This document shows, piece by piece, positions 63,245-64,000 of a DNA stretch of 64,000 nucleotides. How positions within the stretch are numbered: position 1 is the stretch's first letter; each line of letters opens with the position of its first letter. A program made the translations under genes and the position numbers. Source of the DNA: Vulcanococcus sp. (lineage in GTDB: Bacteria > Cyanobacteriota > Cyanobacteriia > PCC-6307 > Cyanobiaceae); NCBI GenBank assembly GCA_019264575.1, contig JAHUZV010000024.1, positions 310,001 through 374,000 of the forward strand, written 5' to 3'. The notes under the pieces are model-generated. The model ran no database searches. It was not told the origin of the DNA and worked only from the letters and a program-made list of their open reading frames with translations.

Positions 63245-63490
63245 ATGGATCCCTTTGTAGTCGCGATGGCAGCCCGGGCCAATCCCGAGATGCGGGAGCT
63301 GTTGCGGCGAGAACTGCTGCGGGAACTGGGTTCTCCATCGCAGCTGATCAGCTGCGAGCAGCCCGACGAGGACCATCTGCGCGGCCTCGCGGTCTGCTCT
63401 GGGCGGGTACTCAGCTATGTGCTGGATGCCCAGTCGCAGCGGCTGCGCACGCGCCCCCTGTTTGATCTGCTCCTGCGCAGTCGCCGCTGA
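63245..63490 (+). CDS. Small hypothetical protein
   Basis: 81 residues from the ATG at 63245. Helical N-terminus (ANPEMRELLRRELLRELG), then SQLISCEQ and RPLFDLLLRSRR. It converges with clpS, ending one base before it. No family recognised. Confidence 0.6.
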   Translation: MDPFVVAMAARANPEMRELLRRELLRELGSPSQLISCEQPDEDHLRGLAVCSGRVLSYVLDAQSQRLRTRPLFDLLLRSRR

Positions 63491-63772
63491 TTAGCAGCGC
63501 TCCAGTGGTGCCATGGTGAGACCTTCGGCTCCCAGTTGCTGGTGATACAGCTCGGCCTGCTCCAGCGGTCCGCTCCACACCACCGCCGAGCCCTGGCCAT
63601 CGATCTGATGCGCCAGCTCCCAGGCGCGATCGGCACCCATGCCAGGGATGTAGCGCACCAGCACCTCCACCACGTGCTGAAAGGTGTTGTGGTCGTCATC
63701 CAGCACGATCACGCGGCCATTCGGGTATCGGGCCTCTACCCGCTGCCGCTCCTGAACCGCCTGCTGTGCCAT
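63491..63772 (-). CDS. clpS: ATP-dependent Clp protease adaptor ClpS
   Basis: 93 residues. VIVLDDDHNTFQHVVEVL, then RYIPGMGADRAWELAHQ and AELYHQQLGAEGLTMAPLE are the ClpS core; DDHNTF holds the N-degron pocket residues. The LDDDHNTFQHV start recalls the cyanobacterial ClpS2 type over ClpS1. It feeds substrates to ClpC. Confidence 0.93.
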   Translation of the reverse strand: MAQQAVQERQRVEARYPNGRVIVLDDDHNTFQHVVEVLVRYIPGMGADRAWELAHQIDGQGSAVVWSGPLEQAELYHQQLGAEGLTMAPLERC

Positions 63773-63848
63773 CCGATCACAAGTCGCTCGGGAGCATCAG
63801 TCTGGCTCCCGGCCCTAGCTAAGCTCCACGCACCTTTGCAACCGCACC

Positions 63849-63950
63849 ATGCTGGTCACCGTGGGTTGGGCCGCCCTTTGCGCCGTCTTCACCTTCTCGA
63901 TCGCCATGGTGGTGTGGGGCCGTAACGGCGACGGTTCCATCAACTTCTGA
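63849..63950 (+). CDS. petN: Cytochrome b6f complex subunit PetN
   Basis: 33 residues, ATG at 63849. A single membrane helix with [20 protein letters not shown], then [13 protein letters not shown], is the picocyanobacterial PetN sequence type. It is a small subunit of the thylakoid cytochrome b6f complex. It diverges from clpS. Confidence 0.93.
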   Translation: MLVTVGWAALCAVFTFSIAMVVWGRNGDGSINF

Positions 63951-63952
63951 AT

Positions 63953-64000
63953 GTGAGCGACGTTGTTGTTGCTGGCCTCACGCTCAACAACGTGCTGGCC
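63953..64000 (+). CDS. Possible gene start cut by the window end
   Basis: A GTG at 63953, two bases after the petN stop, opens SDVVVAGLTLNNVLA to the window end. Too short to identify. Confidence 0.3.
   Translation, partial: MSDVVVAGLTLNNVLA

Overview
The window looks like chromosome from a GC-rich unicellular picocyanobacterium of the Synechococcus/Cyanobium group. Evidence: petN (cytochrome b6f subunit), a Psb32-type TPM protein, a DesA-type acyl-lipid desaturase, type III glutamine synthetase behind a GTA-N8-TAC NtcA box, a cyAbrB regulator, a PAP/fibrillin protein, a Nif11-domain protein, and a 6S-like RNA directly after purK. Genes are dense, often overlap by 1-4 bases, and carry many small cyanobacterial proteins of unknown role.

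Layout. 1-12 kb: start of katG, a GH57 enzyme, DUF924, exported Mn-type superoxide dismutase, a small AraC-like regulator, a cytochrome P450, and two decayed toxin-antitoxin loci (hicBA with an amber codon in hicA; mntA-hepT with a frameshifted hepT), then fibrillin and hypothetical genes. 12.6-27.9 kb: an accessory island transcribed leftward. It holds a coiled-coil protein, a SAP/Rho_N-like protein, a SNF2 helicase (DrmD-like), a 1666-residue N6-adenine methylase (DrmMI-like) and a 1975-residue SF2 helicase/DUF1998 protein with a PD-(D/E)XK (Vsr/DUF559-like) nuclease domain and a C-terminal S24 (LexA/UmuD-like) peptidase domain. The backbone resembles class 1 DISARM, but the fusions and the two small leading genes are not part of the standard description. 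This is the best candidate for an undescribed defence variant.

27.9-42.5 kb: secreted nuclease/HD hydrolase/Cys-repeat operon, CopD-like protein, SDR, selO, desA, a trpF-like pseudogene, MIF-like tautomerase, glgP, glnN, cyAbrB and a two-gene deoxyribosyltransferase/phosphoribosyltransferase unit. 42.6-49 kb: yccF and the ligase-associated DNA repair cassette (Lhr-type helicase, ATP-dependent ligase, MBL exonuclease), then an orphan MNT nucleotidyltransferase. 48.9-64 kb: class I aldolase, nadA, metallophosphoesterase, glycosyltransferase, GH104-like muramidase, psb32, a MidA-type methyltransferase, aroB, recQ, a sugar ABC permease, purK, 6S RNA, sulfotransferase, DUF2103, clpS and petN.

I found no tRNA, rRNA, CRISPR array, IS element or integrase. 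Coordinates of RNAs and regulatory sites come from reading the sequence and are approximate. No database search was run, so family names rest on visible motifs.
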